Source: Luidia sarsii
Lineage: Eukaryota; Echinodermata; Asteroidea; Paxillosida; Luidiidae
Assembly: GCA_949987565.1 (NCBI GenBank)
Contig: OX465111.1
Coordinates: forward strand, 963,001-1,027,000
Length of the DNA stretch: 64,000 bases
Direction: 5' to 3'
Notes under the pieces: model-generated
What the model was told of the DNA's origin: nothing
The model's input: the letters and a program-made list of their open reading frames with translations, nothing else
Database searches by the model: none
Program-made: the position numbers and the translations under genes
Shown: piece after piece, positions 48,946 through 59,360 of the stretch
How the letters are laid out: each line of letters begins with the position of its first letter
How positions within the stretch are numbered: the stretch's first letter is position 1

Positions 48946-49429
48946 GGGTGCAGCACACAAAATCCATCCAAGATGGCTCCGCCGAGCTGATTATCATAAA
49001 GTGTGTACCCACAACTTTTTTTTAATAAGGGGTCTTTGGAGGCTAATTAACTGATACATTGTAGAACAAGTGAAGCTTAAGACAACCTGGGGGTTCACTC
49101 TTCAATTTGGTATGAAATTTGGACCATATCTGGCTTTAAATGTGGCCCTATTTGGCTGCGGAAGTGGAGGGGTCCATCTCAAAATCCTTGCAGAAATTCG
49201 GCTTGGACGACTAGACATTTTGGGGGTGTTTTTTTCTGGGGGTAATTAGCAAAAAATGTAATCGGCTAAGGGCACTAAAATTGAAAAGAATCTGAGAGAT
49301 GAAGGTCCAAACTACAATTTTAAGTATAGCTACAAGAACTGAGAGACTTTTGGGCATGGGATAATTGGCTTTGAAAGTGAGTGTTTTTGTACAGTGTTCA
49401 ATGGGAGCTCTATTTAGTGTTCTGCACCC
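48946..49429 (+). mobile_element. 484-bp Kolobok-like MITE, left copy
   Basis: Ends GGGTGCAGCACAC and, inverted, GGGTGCAGAACAC. Preceded by TTAA within SINE-B and followed by TATA. No coding capacity seen. Confidence 0.75.
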
Positions 49430-50147
49430 TATAGTAAGGATGGCGGCCATTTTGGAGGGTGATTTAAAAATGGCAGGATTGTTTACAAACGATCCGTGGA
49501 GTCAAAGTAAGGACAGAGCCTCACTTAGAGGAGTGTTTTCAGACATTTACATGAGGTGAAGTGAGTTTTTATTAATTAAAACACCGTTCTTAAGAAAATA
49601 TTGGCATTTATAATGTAAACAGTGCATAATACAATACAACTATATAGTAAAACGAAACATGTTTGTTGTTTTGGGGGGTTGGGGTTTTTTGAGGGGTGTT
49701 TTTAAGTTGCTGGGGGAGACTAATGTCATAACGAGGATTATGTCAGGAGCAGTGACAGCGTGGATCCCATAATGAGCAGCTGCCAGCCCCTCCCTCCCAC
49801 GAAAAAAAACCAAAACCGAGAATTAAAAACCTGCCAGTGTTTGGCATGGATACGTGTACGTACGACGGTGATGGATACGGACTGACGAATGTTTGCTCGT
49901 GAAGCAGCAATACCGGCCCAACACCGCGTATTTATAAAAAGGTTCACATCACACGGAGAGGAAGTACTACGTACCCTGGAATATTGTGAGTCTCCTATGC
50001 CACAACTTCTGTGAATATGGACCATTTCTCTCGTGTCACAAAACTGCAAGCATTTCCGGGAAGAAATGCAGTCAGGGGAATTGTGAATATCAGAGCTATA
50101 TCCAGTGGTATGTGAGAGTGCTTTTAATCCTGCTACCTGCAGTTTAA

Positions 50148-50412
50148 GCAAACCCTAATCCTAGCCCTAACCCCAACCCTAACCCTAAGCCTAACCCTAA
50201 GCCTAACCCTAACCCTAACTCTAACCCTAACCCTAACCCTAACCCTAACCCTAACCCTAAGCCTAAGCCTAACCCTAACCCTAACCCTAACCCTACCCCT
50301 ACCCCTAACCCTGACCCTAACCTAGGCCTAACCCTAACTGGCCCTATCCCTTGCCCTGACTCTAACCCTTACCCCAATCCTCACCCTAACCCTAATCCAG
50401 ACCCAACCCCTA
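50148..50412 (+). repeat. Interstitial telomeric repeat block (CCCTAA)n
   Basis: Mostly CCCTAA with AGCCTAA and CCCTACC variants, degrading to the right. The C-rich strand is on +. It lies inside the 3.6-kb composite. Confidence 0.85.
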
Positions 50413-52076
50413 AAATCATATACCCATCCCTAAACCTAGATTGTCTTACTTTTTTTCTGCCATGTCTTTGCAAGTGTTACTCGTGGTGATATATCTGCAA
50501 ATTTGTTGCCCCCATTTGTTGACAAGGTGTTGGTAGAAACCATTTAATTAAAGACCAACCTGCACAGACATTTATCGTGAACAGCGTTATCACTGATATG
50601 CCTAATTAGTCTCATATCTTGCTCTCACAATGTACTCGTCACATGACAGTGTGTCTGAGACGGCCAAGTCTACACTCCTCAGCCGGTTCTTGGACTCGGA
50701 GTGTGCCACCACGTCGAGGGTGTGTCTGCTGATGTTCAAGTGCAGCTTTCTAGAACACAGTTCCACTGAGCTCTGTGTCAACAAGTCAATAACTTGCTCT
50801 GTGTTGATCTGGTCCACTAACTGGCTGTGTCTGCATGTCCAGATGTTTCGGCTACATAATTCACAGTCATACGGTGGATCTCGTCAACCAGAGTCATCAC
50901 TTCATCTTTCGAGCGAAGCGAAGCAGCGTCACATTCCTGCAGTCCTCCTATGCAGTTTGTACTGCATCATAACATAATTCACCTCATTCATTTGTAAGAT
51001 TCATTGGATGTAATTACCAGTTTATCAGCCTAGCTGGCATGTCTCGGTGTTGATTTGAACAGGGCGTGCCTCCTTCATCGGGTGCCAAATGGTTGTGTCG
51101 TTTTGAGCTAAGACTTTCGCATCTTGTAAATGCTCGTCAACCTCTGTCCATAATTAGGCAATTGATGCAATGAGTGGTATATTCAGGTTCATAAAGTAAT
51201 TCTGATCATGTACCAAGAACACTGTCCCCTTTTGTAGTATTTTTGCCATTATGTGCAAATTTAATTATTATAATAACAAGTTGGAAATGCTTGTTTTCAA
51301 GTAACGGGCCCACTCGCACAGCCAGGAAGCATCCCTGCCCTAATTTGGGCAATTAGAAGGTATTTTAAGGGCTGTGAGATGTAGTTTCAAAAATACCCAA
51401 CATCAACCCCCTCCCCAACATCTCCCTAGCAACCCAAGGGGACTCAGCAATACCATCCACCTGTTGAAAGAGCCCAGAGGTCATGCCACATCAACCAGAA
51501 GTCAACTTACAGTGATGGCAGCCAACAAGCTCCGCCCACTCCCGACCCCCCTTTTACCACTTTAATGGGCAGGGTGGTCAGTTTGAGTCAGAAAGTGTTG
51601 TGAAGATGACCCATGCATTTCCCTTACCCAAGTCAATTGCAAAATAAGACTCAATATTAATGTGTGGTAATTGATAATGTGAGGAAAGTAAAACCTCCCC
51701 CCCCCCTCTCCGCCCCCTGTATTTTGACACCTCTTTGACACCTCTTTGACACTCTGTGCCCCCTCCTGTTGATTAATTACACAGTTTGTAATGTCGCGAT
51801 TACTGTAACATCAAAATTATGACACAAGAACAACTAATTAAGGGGGAATTTGGATGAAACTTATGACTTGTCCCTATAGTGTACACATTGTTATGCAGGG
51901 GTTTCTCATGCCAGACTGTGCACAAAGGCATGGGCCCCCACCCATCACATTTTCAATCACTGCGGACAAACGCAATACTTTTTTTCAATTTTATTTTCAC
52001 ATGTTGCATCAGTACCATCTCTGCCACATTTTAAGCCCAATTTTGTGACCCAACTCTAAAGTTTAGCCCCCTTATA

Positions 52077-52560
52077 GGGTGCAGCACACAAAATCCATCC
52101 AAGATGGCTCCGCCGAGCTGATTATCATAAAGTGTGTACCCACAACTTTTTTTTAATAAGGGGTCTTTGGAGGCTAATTAACTGATACATTGTAGAACAA
52201 GTGAAGCTTAAGACAACCTGGGGGTTCACTCTTCAATTTGGTATGAAATTTGGACCATATCTGGCTTTAAATGTGGCCCTATTTGGCTGCGGAAGTGGAG
52301 GGGTCCATCTCAAAATCCTTGCAGAAATTCGGCTTGGACGACTAGACATTTTGGGGGTGTTTTTTTCTGGGGGTAATTAGCAAAAAATATAATCGGCTAA
52401 GGGCACTAAAATTGAAAAGAATCTGAGAGATGAAGGTCCAAACTACAATTTTAAGTATAGCTACAAGAACTGAGAGACTTTTGGGCATGGGATAATTGGC
52501 TTTGAAAGTGAGTGTTTTTGTACAGTGTTCAATGGGAGCTCTATTTAGTGTTCTGCACCC
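52077..52560 (+). mobile_element. 484-bp Kolobok-like MITE, right copy
   Basis: Same length as and nearly identical to the copy at 48946, so the duplication is recent. Preceded by TATA and followed by TTAA and the second half of the interrupted SINE-B. Confidence 0.75.
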
Positions 52561-52847
52561 TTAATGGTTGAATTGCTTCTGACTGGCGCCCCCACCCAAG
52601 ACTAGTTGACTATCAGGAAAGGCCACCATCTAAGGGCTGGATAGCTCAGATGGGAGAGCGCTGGTACGAAAAACCAGAGGTCTTGGGTTCAAGTCCCTGT
52701 CCAGTCGAATATTTGTCTGTATGTTCGCACATTATTTTACTTGGTTTCTTTTCTGGGTGTGTGAGATATCACAGATCACCTTTCCTTGCTCTTTGGTGAT
52801 TCTCACCTTTTCGTTTTTTGTTTCATTTCAAAACTGAGGGCGACCTT

Positions 52848-52885
52848 ACGTTTCGATACTAGCAGGACCTTTTCTCAAAGGCAAA
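52848..52885 (+). repeat. Family 1 tail copy near the CAP exons
   Basis: TTACGTTTCGATACTAGCAG then GACCTTTTCTCAAAGGC, about 210 bp before the first visible CAP exon. A further copy is at 53840-53870 inside the next intron. Confidence 0.6.
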
Positions 52886-53093
52886 AGGGCAAAAACTTGC
52901 CTCTGATAAATTAAAGGTCATGATTTGTTTCTGGTCGTTGAAGTCTTTGAAGTCATTTTTTTTTTAGGAATTTGCGAAAAAAAATTGTATTTTTCGTAAA
53001 GAAAATGATACAAGGATTACAAGGATTTTTCAAAACTTACCGATTTGATTGAATCTTGTTTTTTTGTTCTTTTTTCTTGATTGTTCCCGTCAG

Positions 53094-53249
53094 ATGAGTT
53101 CCGTCAGTCGTGTCTGCACGCCCAGAATGAGGTCCGGGAGGCGTACAATGCCCCGCCCCTCAAGTGGTCGGACGAGGTGGCCGCACAGGCATCCAACTGG
53201 GCGCGCAACCTGGCCGAGAAAGGGTTCAAGCAGCACAGTGAGAACCAGC
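53094..53249 (+). CDS. GLIPR2-like: CAP gene, first visible exon
   Basis: A long pyrimidine tract ends in CAG at 53091-53093; the exon begins with two bases of a split codon. It encodes DEFRQSCLHAQNEVREAYNA through FKQHSENQ and stops one base into a codon before a GTGAGT donor at 53250. Reading through the donor gives no family similarity, which fixes the boundary. Confidence 0.85.
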
Positions 53250-55213
53250 GTGAGTGCCGGCTACCAGCCAACCAACCAAGTGGTCACATCGTCCTTTACG
53301 AATCCATGGATAAGCCTCGGGCTCAGGCTTCGTCTCCGTCTGACAAAAACCTGAACATCCAGGTTGTGGTTTGTCACCAAATTTGAAGGTTTGTTGGCTC
53401 GATAAGAACAGAGTATTCACCCACAAACTGGGGCCAAACGCTTGTTTCTAGATGCACTTGACATTATAACTGAAACCTAAGCCCGAGCCTAAGCCTTCAT
53501 TTCGTAAACGGCTTTAGGCTTCGGAAAATTATTTCTCTTACCTATTACAGTGTTCACAGGCATCTATAGATACAAGCGTTCGGCCCCAGTTCCTTGATGA
53601 ATCTCGGTACTTATCAAGCCGACAAACCTTCAATTTCGGCGACCAGCCCCAACCCACAACCTGTGGGGTCTATGTTCAGGTTTTGTCAGACGGAGACGAA
53701 GCCTGAGCCCGAGCCTGATCCATGGATTCGTGAAGGGTCTTAGAACCGCTAGGAAATATTCACACATGCACTCCTCCGTCCAGTGATTCTCACAACAACA
53801 ACTCCCAACATTGTGTGACCATTGGCAGACACTCTGTGGGCCTGACGTTTCGATCCTAGCAGGACCTTTTGAGACCAGTCAGAAGCAATTCAACCATTAA
53901 CTGCCGTATATCTTCAGGGATCACACCCCCGTTTTCATTCAGATGCAAACAACCAATTGTTGTAAACATGGCTACAGCAGCTCAGGGATCACACTTCTTG
54001 TTCCGATTCAAGTCGAAACAGAAACAAGGAAAAACTGACTGGGAACTTTTGAACACTTTAGCGTGAAATTGTAAGGTCGTGTCCGAAACGGGCTTCCAGA
54101 GCTACGGCTAGGGCTATTGTCTTCGCATCTCCGTGTATTTCCGATAGTGGGAAGACCTAGACCTAGCCCTAGACGCCCGTTTCGGACACGGCCTAAGAAT
54201 TGACGGGCGTGCGCATTTTTTTTGCGCATGCTGACAACCGATCGATGACGACAAACGTGCGTGCGCTCCAATCACAATGCCCGTACCATTTTCCGTTCCC
54301 TCGTTTAGTTCTGGGAGAGAACATACACATCACGCCATTGGACGAGGACATCAGCGGGGAGGAGCTTGTGGACCTATGGGAAAAGGAAACGGAATATTAC
54401 GACTTCGACAATCCTAGATGGCAGAAAGGTGAGGATTGCTGTCCTGTTTTTTTTGTAGGAGGGGGACACACACTGAAAACCTCGTAATATACAGTATATA
54501 TTATACATCTTCAATGAGGGTTTGCCCTGCTCGAAGTGATCAACACCGAGTGCTCAGTGCTTTGCCCGATGCCTGAATCCTGATGCCTGAATGCTACGAA
54601 AACATCACGCTGTTATAATTATAGATCTTGCCCACTTTGTCTGCACGAATTGAGTGGCTACGGCTTCAAATTACACGCGAGTCTATGGAAGCCGCTAGCG
54701 TGCGGACTTCAGCCAATTCCAATAGACTTGTGCATCACTGCCAGCCGTAGCCATTGAAATCAAGCTCGACCTGATTCAAACTTATCTCGAACAAAATGAC
54801 GATCCCGAAAGGTTTATATGTTTAGGTCTGCAAAGAAACGTTCCCCAACTGGCAACACATTGGCATTTGTCGTATGTTTCAGTGTTGAAACCACACACGT
54901 GAAGGAGGCTCGATTCGAACAATGATTCAAGTGTATTCCTGAATTCTTGCAACTGGAACACGTAACGGCCGTTTATTCCAAAACGGTACTGCGCGCACAC
55001 GGTATACACAATGACGATCTAACGGCTGTTTCGTGTTTGATTTTAGGCACGGAGAGATTCACACAGATGGTGTGGAAATCCAGTACCGAGGTGGGAATAG
55101 CCAAGGCCAAGATGGTGAACACGGAGCGGTTCGTGGTGGTGGTTAACTACAGACCACTGGGCAACACAAACAGACCCAACGACTTCAAGAAGAACGTCTC
55201 CAACAAGAAATAA
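53094..55213 (+). CDS. GLIPR2-like: GLIPR2/GAPR-1-like CAP-domain protein, last three coding exons
   Basis: CAP (SCP/TAPS) family protein. GLIPR2/GAPR-1 is a small intracellular CAP protein attached to Golgi membranes; that location is family knowledge, not visible here. Three exons (53094-53249, 54309-54428, 55047-55213) join in phase and give about 147 residues, nearly a complete CAP domain. Visible motifs: CLHAQNEVREAYNAPPLKWS (helix 1), the histidine in KQHSENQ, LGENIHI, a WEKETEYYDF box, GTERFTQMVW and VVVVNYRPLGN, with a C-terminal FKKNVSNKK tail typical of the GAPR-1 branch rather than secreted CRISPs. No Cys-rich hinge follows and the stop is TAA. The first base of the first visible codon lies in an upstream exon that I could not locate, so the start is unknown. 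The second conserved CAP histidine (GHF in most members) is Arg here. It could instead be the last CAP unit of a multi-CAP protein. The first intron is packed with MITEs. Confidence 0.85.
53290..53742. mobile_element. Two M1 MITEs in inverted array inside the CAP gene
   Basis: One unit covers 53290-53512 and a second, inverted, 53507-53742; they share CGTAAACGGCTTTAGGC at the join. The outer ends TTTACGAATCCATGGAT and TTCACGAATCCATGGAT are inverted repeats. The whole is a palindrome of about 450 bp in the intron after 53249. Confidence 0.75.
53872..53995 (-). mobile_element. SINE family B 5'-body fragment
   Basis: Reverse complement of the SINE-B 5' region, including an uninterrupted GGCAGTTAATGGTTGAATTG that shows the empty-site sequence of the 48.9-kb insertion. 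No tRNA module. It lies in an intron of the CAP gene. Confidence 0.65.
54075..54193. mobile_element. Fold-back MITE, second copy, in an intron of the CAP gene
   Basis: Inverted arms GGTCGTGTCCGAAACGGGC and GGCCGTGTCCGAAACGGGC continue inward for about 40 bp. It is in the opposite orientation to, and similar in length to, 13573-13687. It ends about 115 bp before the next CAP exon. Confidence 0.78.
54309..54428 (+). CDS. GLIPR2-like: CAP gene, middle visible exon
   Basis: The acceptor TTTAG ends at 54308. The split codon C+TT gives Leu and continues as LGENIHITPLDEDISGEELV and then WEKETEYYDFDNPRWQK. The donor GTGAGG is at 54429, leaving one G that pairs with GC of the next exon to give Gly. 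The phase matches on both sides. Confidence 0.85.
54513..54590 (-). mobile_element. SINE family A tail fragment
   Basis: Only the tail (GGGTTTGCCCTGCTCGA .. GCTCAGTGCTTTGCCCGAT as written on the + strand) is present; the tRNA-like head is missing. It lies in the last intron of the CAP gene. Confidence 0.55.
54640..54770. repeat. Single copy of the element behind the 66-bp satellite
   Basis: GTGGCTACGGCTTCAAATTA, GAGTCTATGGAAGCCGCTAG and the inverted CAGCCGTAGCCATTG. In the last CAP intron. Confidence 0.55.
55047..55213 (+). CDS. GLIPR2-like: CAP gene, terminal exon
   Basis: The acceptor TTTTAG ends at 55046. G+GC gives Gly, then TERFTQMVWKSSTEVGIAKA, then VNYRPLGNTNRPNDFKKNVS and NKK, with TAA at 55211-55213. 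A possible AATAAA lies near 56344, over 1.1 kb downstream; I see no nearer one, so the 3' UTR end is uncertain. Confidence 0.88.
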
Positions 55214-55439
55214 TGGATGGGAAGTTGATGTTTAACAACGGGTAATGTAGGGGAGGGATGTCACCCCGCTGTCAGTCATGACGTCACCCCGAGGTCAACT
55301 CGGGTGCAACCATGGCAACTGGGTGGCGGTGCTTTGATGTACCGACCGTGCCGGTGTCATGCCAGAAAGTGTCCGCTGCCGATTTGTGTCCGGTAATTAG
55401 CATATTGGGACCTATATAGAAAGGTTTGCAGTGACGCCA

Positions 55440-55545
55440 TGTATAAACTTAAAGTCTCTTAAAGGAAGAGGTGTGGTTCTGAAAAGAACCTGAGTGGTAA
55501 CTCGACGTTTCGACCAGTATGCTCTGGCCGTCATCGGGAGAATAT
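55440..55545 (-). repeat. Family 2 repeat
   Basis: CCGATGACGGCCAGAGCATA, CTGGTCGAAACGTCGAG, then GGTTCTTTTCAGAACC (55490-55475) and ACACCTCTTCCTTTAAGAG on the - strand, 230 bp beyond the CAP stop codon, so possibly within its 3' UTR but antisense. Confidence 0.7.
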
Positions 55546-55654
55546 TGGGACCTGATTGGCTATGCGTCGTTAGTGTCACATGATTATGCAAGCTTGGGTG
55601 CATTATACGTACGAGGGCAGTGCACCTTGCGTATACGCCTAGGCCGTGCTCAGA

Positions 55655-55722
55655 CACTTTTAGGCAAAAGACACTTTTTGGCAAAGGACACTTTTTGGCA
55701 AAGGACTCTTTTTGGCATGACA
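55655..55722. repeat. Short tandem repeat
   Basis: GACACTTTTTGGCAAAG, about 19 bp, three to four imperfect copies. Confidence 0.75.
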
Positions 55723-55861
55723 CTTGGAAACTGTAAGAGTCGTCGGATCTGGGGTTTGGGAAACTCTGAACTATCGACAACGGCGACTTTCTATGCTGCA
55801 TGCAGCGAAGCAAATCACAAATCACCGTTCTCTATCGCTGCGTTGTATTTCGATGAGTTCA

Positions 55862-56055
55862 TGGGTACTTTCGAAAATACGGCTTGGGCTCAGGCTCGGG
55901 CTTCTTGGTTTTTCTTTGATGGTGAAGCTCTCTTGTCTTATTTATCTGTTTTCAAAGAAGTAGCCCCGTTTGTCAGAATTTAACCAGTTGCCACAGCCAG
56001 AGCCCAAGCCAGAGCCAGAGCCAGAGCGAGAACCGCGGTTTCGTAAAGGCCCTAT
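55862..56055. mobile_element. Possible M1-like fold-back element
   Basis: ACGGCTTGGGCTCAGGCTCG on the left and GCCCAAGCCAGAGCCAGAGC then GGTTTCGTAAAGGCC on the right. The inverted match is partial and boundaries are uncertain. Confidence 0.35.
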
Positions 56056-56059
56056 TATG

Positions 56060-57839
56060 ATGAAAACAGGGAGTGGTTACACGCAGTACGCTTGCAGTAA
56101 CAACGATTATCGTCTCCATGGCAAAACCAGAGTATGACCTCGGTGGGGGAAGTGACGTGCGACTTTGACGGCCTACAGAGGGCGCCCTTGGACTTTGGTT
56201 AATAACTCACGAAACGGGGAGTTTAGCACACAACCGGTTTACAGAAATAGAACTTGGCCTTTGTATGAAGGACGACGCTTTTAGATTAGAACAGTACCGG
56301 CAGTGAAATAGTAAAACAGAAACTCATCATCTGGAATGAAAACAAATAAAAGTCTGGACATTTGTAGATAAAAAAGCTTCATAGTAGAATTGTTACGCTC
56401 CTTAATTTGAGAGGCCAATGATTTGTGAACATAATTTATTACTTAGACGTTCTCTTCAACTTGGGTGAAGATAAAGCTGACAGACGACTGCTTTGAAATC
56501 TCAAGGTTTATTTTCAAGAGCAATAATGAATTCCGTGCGTTTAGAATTGTTCCCCGTATCCACCTAACGAGTGGCCCCAAAAATTGTAGAATATTTGGAT
56601 GAAATAGGGCGCCATCTTTTCGGTTTTCTGAGCTTGGAAAAAGGTGTTTAAATTTTCTATTGTGTTCAGATATAAAAGACAAAATAGACTTTTGAAACTA
56701 AGATGAAGTGCGGGAAAATGCTTCTCGGTAGGTAAGCGATTTTTGCTTTGTCTTGGAGAAGTGGTAATAAAAAAAATACTAAGAATTGTAAGTGAGATGG
56801 AATTTTTGATGGAGTATTTTTGGAAAGCGGAGCGCCCTCTACGTTGGGATAGTCGCCAAAATCTGGATCAATCTAATTAATCTAATTGTCAGACCTGAAG
56901 TGATTATATGTGCCTTTAACACTGGAATTTTGTCTTCCTAATTGTGATAAAAAAAATGGCTGTAAATGTTTTATTTTTTATTCGATCTGAAAATTTATCC
57001 AAAATTTCTCTATAATTATCTTGGAGCTTATGTTGTTGTTGTTAAGGTGTGCTTTATAAGCAGACGTTTTTGGTCTCAAGGGATAAAAAAAAAAGCTTTA
57101 TTTAAAAGTTGCATTTCTGTAGGTAGCGTGGCGAATTATTTATATTTGTATGCAGCTTGTTGATTTGAGTTTTATTTTGTAAATGGCCGTCTAAAACTAG
57201 AACTGATATATTTGGCCTGCATATGAGTTTTTGGAAGGATTAAGCATTGATTCTGTCCATATACCATTATTTGAAATTCAGCAGTCGACAGTCGACACGG
57301 TCCTGAGTTTGTGAAACCTTCGCTAAAATTGCGAAGTTATTTTCTTAACGAAAAGCAGACGGTGGGAGTGTGTGAATGTGTGCCTTGTGATATAACTTTG
57401 TTTGGGGAAGGTTGAAAGCGCAGATGTTATTGAGGAACGAATAAATATGTTGCAAGAAGTTAGACTCTTTGCTCCGAGTTGTGTGTATGACTTGACTTGG
57501 GTCTTGGAAGTCCACTTGATATGTAGTGACTGGAATACAAGTCTGTATTTGCTAGTATTGAAGCACAGCCCCTGCTATTGCCAAGATGGGGAAAATGAAA
57601 TCAGAATATGGATGAGGGAGAGTTTATGGGAAAGCATCGATAAACGCTCAAATTATCAGGGTATTTCTTGAGATTCTGTTCCATTTTCTGAATCGAACTT
57701 TGTAAGGGGAAATGCATTATGGAAAAGATCGAATGCAATCAGTACTTGGCATTACACCTAATAGATAACACGTGCGCTGAGTGAACGGAATAAAACTCGA
57801 CGATTCCTGATATTGCTGACTGCATCTGAACGATCGATC
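56060..57839. other. No gene seen; AT-rich gap between CAP gene and BAG6
   Basis: Candidate poly(A) signal AATAAA near 56344. An 89-codon ORF at 57402-57671 has no recognised domain. Confidence 0.5.
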
Positions 57840-57992
57840 TCGACCGATGCTTATGACTGGCGCCCTCACCCGGCAAAGACTAGTTGATTATTTTGGGAAG
57901 TCCACCATCTAAAGGCATGGGTAGCTCAGATGGTTAGAGCGGTGGTACGCAAAAACCAGAGGTGACGGGTTCAAATCCCGGTCCAAGTTTTC
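57840..57992 (+). mobile_element. SINE family B copy
   Basis: GACTGGCGCCCTCACCC, CAAAGACTAGTTGATTATTT and a tRNA-like module GGGTAGCTCAGATGGTTAG .. GGGTTCAAATCCCGGTCC. The anticodon loop reads ACGCAAAA, an unlikely functional loop. Confidence 0.7.
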
Positions 57993-58149
57993 TCTGACAA
58001 TTTTCAGAAAAGACAAATTTCTTTTGTGGGCCATAATTGGTTACAGCACTCTGCATATCTTCTACATGTGGCTTTTGTCACGCTACATATTGCTTGGTTC
58101 TAGGCTGAACAGAGTCTTTGTTTAAAAACTCGAACAATAGCGGTGCCCG

Positions 58150-58265
58150 GATTCGGAGGTCTTTTCAGAACCACACCTCTTCTTTAAGACACCTTATACA
58201 TGGTGTCGCCGCAAACCCTCCTATATTGTTTCACCCACCATGCAAAGCCTTAAGTCTTATCAACA
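58150..58265 (+). repeat. Family 2 repeat, 5' truncated
   Basis: GGTCTTTTCAGAACCACACC, TCTTTAAGACACCTTATAC, ATGGTGTCGCCGCAAACCCT and CACCATGCAAAGCCTTAAG. The hammerhead-like part is lost and the first stem strand is altered. Confidence 0.6.
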
Positions 58266-58815
58266 TTTGCCTTCTCACTTGATCACCGCCTTTTTTCAGC
58301 TGTCCCTGGACCTCCATTTCTGTCTAATGTGTTCTTTTTTTGAGGATAAAAATGCAAGCTGCATCCCAAAAGTTAACACTGAACTCCAAAACCCAACCAT
58401 AAAACCTCAGCTAAAATAAACATTAACGGGACAAAAAAGAAGAAAATGTGGGGGGGGGGGGACAACAAAAAAAAGGTGCAAAGTTGAAAATCATGCATAA
58501 ACGATTTTAACAACTCAAAACAAAAATTATAACTGTGACTTCAGAAATCGATTGCGTAACCTTTAATATAATCAATTCAATAACCAAAACAGAACATGAA
58601 TTTTCCTGTGGTGATAAATTACAATAAAAGTGGTTGATATGAAACAACAGGTGTTCCGCAGCCCTGCTTACCGTTACGTGGACATCCTTCTTGGAACACA
58701 CTGACAGAAATAGCCTTCAGAAGATGAGGGAAATAAACATTAATGTTAGGATAGTCTGTGTAGCAAGCATGTCCAGTCTTGACTAGAGACACAAACGCAT
58801 TGAATCTCTGACAGT

Positions 58816-59360
58816 TAGTGGCTACGAGCCAATACATCGGCTATGGCTTCAGTTTGCACACAGGCTATGGAAGCCATAAGCTAGTGGCTACGAGCCAATA
58901 CATCGGCTATGGCTTCAGTTTGCACACAGGCTATGGAAGCCATAAGCTAGTGGCTACGAGCCAATACATCGGCTATGGCTTCAGTTTGCACACAGGCTAT
59001 GGAAGCCATAAGCTAGTGGCTACGAGCCAATACATCGGCTATGGCTTCAGTTTGCACACAGGCTATGGAAGCCATAAGCTAGTGGCTACGAGCCAATACA
59101 TCGGCTATGGCTTCAGTTTGCACACAGGCTATGGAAGCCATAAGCTAGTGGCTACGAGCCAATACCTCGGCTATGGCTTCAGTTTGCACACAGGCTATGG
59201 AAGCCATAAGCTAGTGGCTATGAGCCAATACATCGGCTATGGCTTCAGTTGGCACACAGGCTATGGAAGCCATAAGCTAGTGGCTATGAGCCAATACATC
59301 GGCTATGGCTTCAGTTTGCACACAGGCTATGGAAGCCATAAGCTAGTGGCTACGAGCAGT
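58816..59360. repeat. 66-bp satellite
   Basis: About eight nearly identical units beginning AGTGGCTACGAGCCAATACA and ending GGAAGCCATAAGCT. The 66-bp length keeps a 22-residue reading frame open for all units (VATSQYIGYGFSLHTGYGSH then KL). Related single copies at 54640-54770, 59385-59515 and 62150-62265 show it arose from a dispersed element. Confidence 0.88.

Larger units (their letters stand above)
48946..52560 (+). mobile_element. Composite element: two direct 484-bp TTAA elements flanking 2.65 kb
   Basis: Left copy 48946-49429 and right copy 52077-52560 are the same length, in the same orientation and almost identical by eye (one difference noted, near 49259/52389). The outer flanks are TTAA at 48942 and 52561, and joining them restores one uninterrupted SINE-B. 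The inner flanks are TATA on both sides. The 2.65 kb between them holds a telomeric repeat block and no recognisable gene. Confidence 0.75.
48868..52715 (+). mobile_element. SINE family B copy split by the 3.6-kb composite
   Basis: The 5' half 48868-48945 ends GATATACGGCAGTTAA; the 3' half 52561-52715 starts TTAATGGTTGAATTGC and runs through an intact tRNA-like module. Only a duplicated TTAA separates the halves from a continuous SINE. Confidence 0.75.

Noticed and set aside
55519..55983. 154-codon ORF after the CAP gene
   Set aside because: Crosses a family 2 repeat, a 19-bp tandem repeat and a possible MITE; no domain.
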